From contig NZ_SHKY01000001.1 in NCBI RefSeq assembly GCF_004217545.1, positions 1,550,001 through 1,614,000 of the forward strand: a stretch of DNA of 64,000 bases, in the 5' to 3' direction. Source of the DNA: Krasilnikovia cinnamomea (GTDB lineage Bacteria > Actinomycetota > Actinomycetes > Mycobacteriales > Micromonosporaceae). Every line of letters starts with the position of its first letter. The first letter of the stretch is position 1. Under the pieces are notes generated by a model that worked only from the letters and a program-made list of their open reading frames with translations, made no database searches and was not told the DNA's origin. The position numbers and the translations under genes were made by a program. Positions 63,503 to 64,000 of this stretch are shown here, piece after piece.

Positions 63503-64000
63503 ATGGCACTCGGCTTCGTCCGTCCCGCGCGTCCCGAGGACGCCGAAGAGATCGCCCGGCTCCAGCTCGCCACGTGGCGCACGGCGTACCGGGGGATGGT
63601 GCCCGCGCACGTGCTGGCCGAGCTGACCGAGGCGGATCTCGCGGCGGGATGGCGGGAGGCGATCACCGCGGCACCGTCACCGCGGCACCGGGTGCTCGTG
63701 GCGATGGAACAGAACGAGTCCGCCTCCTGGCTGGTCGGGTTCACCGCGTCCGGTCCCGCCGACGAGCAGGCGCTCGCGCCGGAGGAACCCCCGCTGGCCG
63801 AGAGCGTCGCGGCGATCACCGAACTGCTCGTGGAGCCGAGGTGGGGGCGGCGCGGGCACGGCAGCCGGCTGCTGGCGGCCAGCGTCGACACCTGGCGTAC
63901 GGATGGCTTCACCGCCGCAGTGGCCTGGGCCTACGACGGCGACCAGGCCACCCGCAAGTTCCTCGGCGGGGCGGGCTGGGAGCCGGACGGCGCCGCCCGC
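63503..64000 (+). CDS. GNAT-family N-acetyltransferase, 3' end cut by window edge
   Basis: From ATG 63503 the frame stays open through the last base (166 codons visible). It shows LGFVRPARPEDAEEIARLQL, TWRTAYRGMVPAHVLAELTE, the acetyl-CoA loop VEPRWGRRGHGSRLLAAS, and AYDGDQATRKFLGGAGWEPD near the usual C-terminus. It therefore lacks only a short end. Tandem with the preceding GNAT gene. Confidence 0.85.
   Translation, partial: MALGFVRPARPEDAEEIARLQLATWRTAYRGMVPAHVLAELTEADLAAGWREAITAAPSPRHRVLVAMEQNESASWLVGFTASGPADEQALAPEEPPLAESVAAITELLVEPRWGRRGHGSRLLAASVDTWRTDGFTAAVAWAYDGDQATRKFLGGAGWEPDGAAR

Overview
This is a 64-kb stretch of a very GC-rich actinobacterial chromosome. The gene content and order (nrdR-nrdJ, lexA, hflX, dapF-miaA, miaB, gluABCD, rny, recA-recX, clgR-pspA-pspM, pgsA-rimO, ftsK, rnj-dapA, thyX) fit Actinomycetales. 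GTG/TTG starts, protein wording and the B12-dependent reductase suggest Micromonosporaceae (Actinoplanes/Micromonospora group). That placement is an inference from recalled family sequences, not from a search. I see no phage, insertion sequence, integrase, CRISPR array or RNA gene. This is core chromosome with small accessory pieces.

Layout. 1-4.2 kb: nrdR-nrdJ (nrdJ runs off the left edge), then lexA facing a short SOS-linked membrane protein. 4.2-16.7 kb: a membrane-anchored propeller-like protein, hflX facing an NAD-dependent malic enzyme, a GDPD-dapF-miaA overlapping operon, a DUF349 coiled-coil protein, a GGDEF membrane protein, miaB and an unknown protein. 16.9-20.2 kb: the gluABCD amino-acid ABC importer. 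20.2-27.6 kb: rny, a Pro/Gln-repeat membrane protein, an LPVTG sortase substrate, recX and recA. 27.8-31.2 kb: a small-gene zone with an Hsp20 and its divergent HSP18-type regulator, a STAS-domain remnant, DUF3046 and UdgX. 31.2-38 kb: a MocR-type regulator facing a PNPOx-GNAT fusion, an M28 aminopeptidase and a Ser/Thr kinase. 38-47.3 kb: lhr helicase, a 70-aa protein, an S-adenosylmethionine hydrolase family enzyme, nei2, and the pspM-pspA-clgR envelope-stress set. 47.4-54.4 kb: pncC/cinA, pgsA, rimO, a GT-C glycosyltransferase, ftsK and a DUF2784 protein. 54.5-64 kb: a four-copy ~103-bp repeat array, an S1E protease, rnj-dapA, a phosphoesterase, thyX, DUF2752, a YcaQ-like DNA glycosylase and two GNAT genes (the second cut by the right edge).

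Themes. DNA repair and DNA precursor genes are dense: nrdJ/nrdR, lexA, recA, recX, udgX, lhr, nei2, ycaQ-like, thyX and ftsK. Two SOS-type promoters carry the same operator variant, GAAC-N4-GTAC. RNA maturation and translation factors (miaA, miaB, rimO, hflX, rny, rnj) are a second theme. The diaminopimelate genes dapA and dapF occur in separate operons.

Most worth a second look: (1) the tandem repeat array at 54.5-54.9 kb, which no gene explains; (2) the SOS-controlled small membrane protein opposite lexA, which holds the position of DivS/Rv2719c but has no LysM domain; (3) the flavin split-barrel/acetyltransferase fusion with its own MocR regulator; (4) the STAS remnant; (5) paired NrdR-box-like sites. 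I see no large undescribed multi-gene system here. The novelty is in single genes and intergenic structure.
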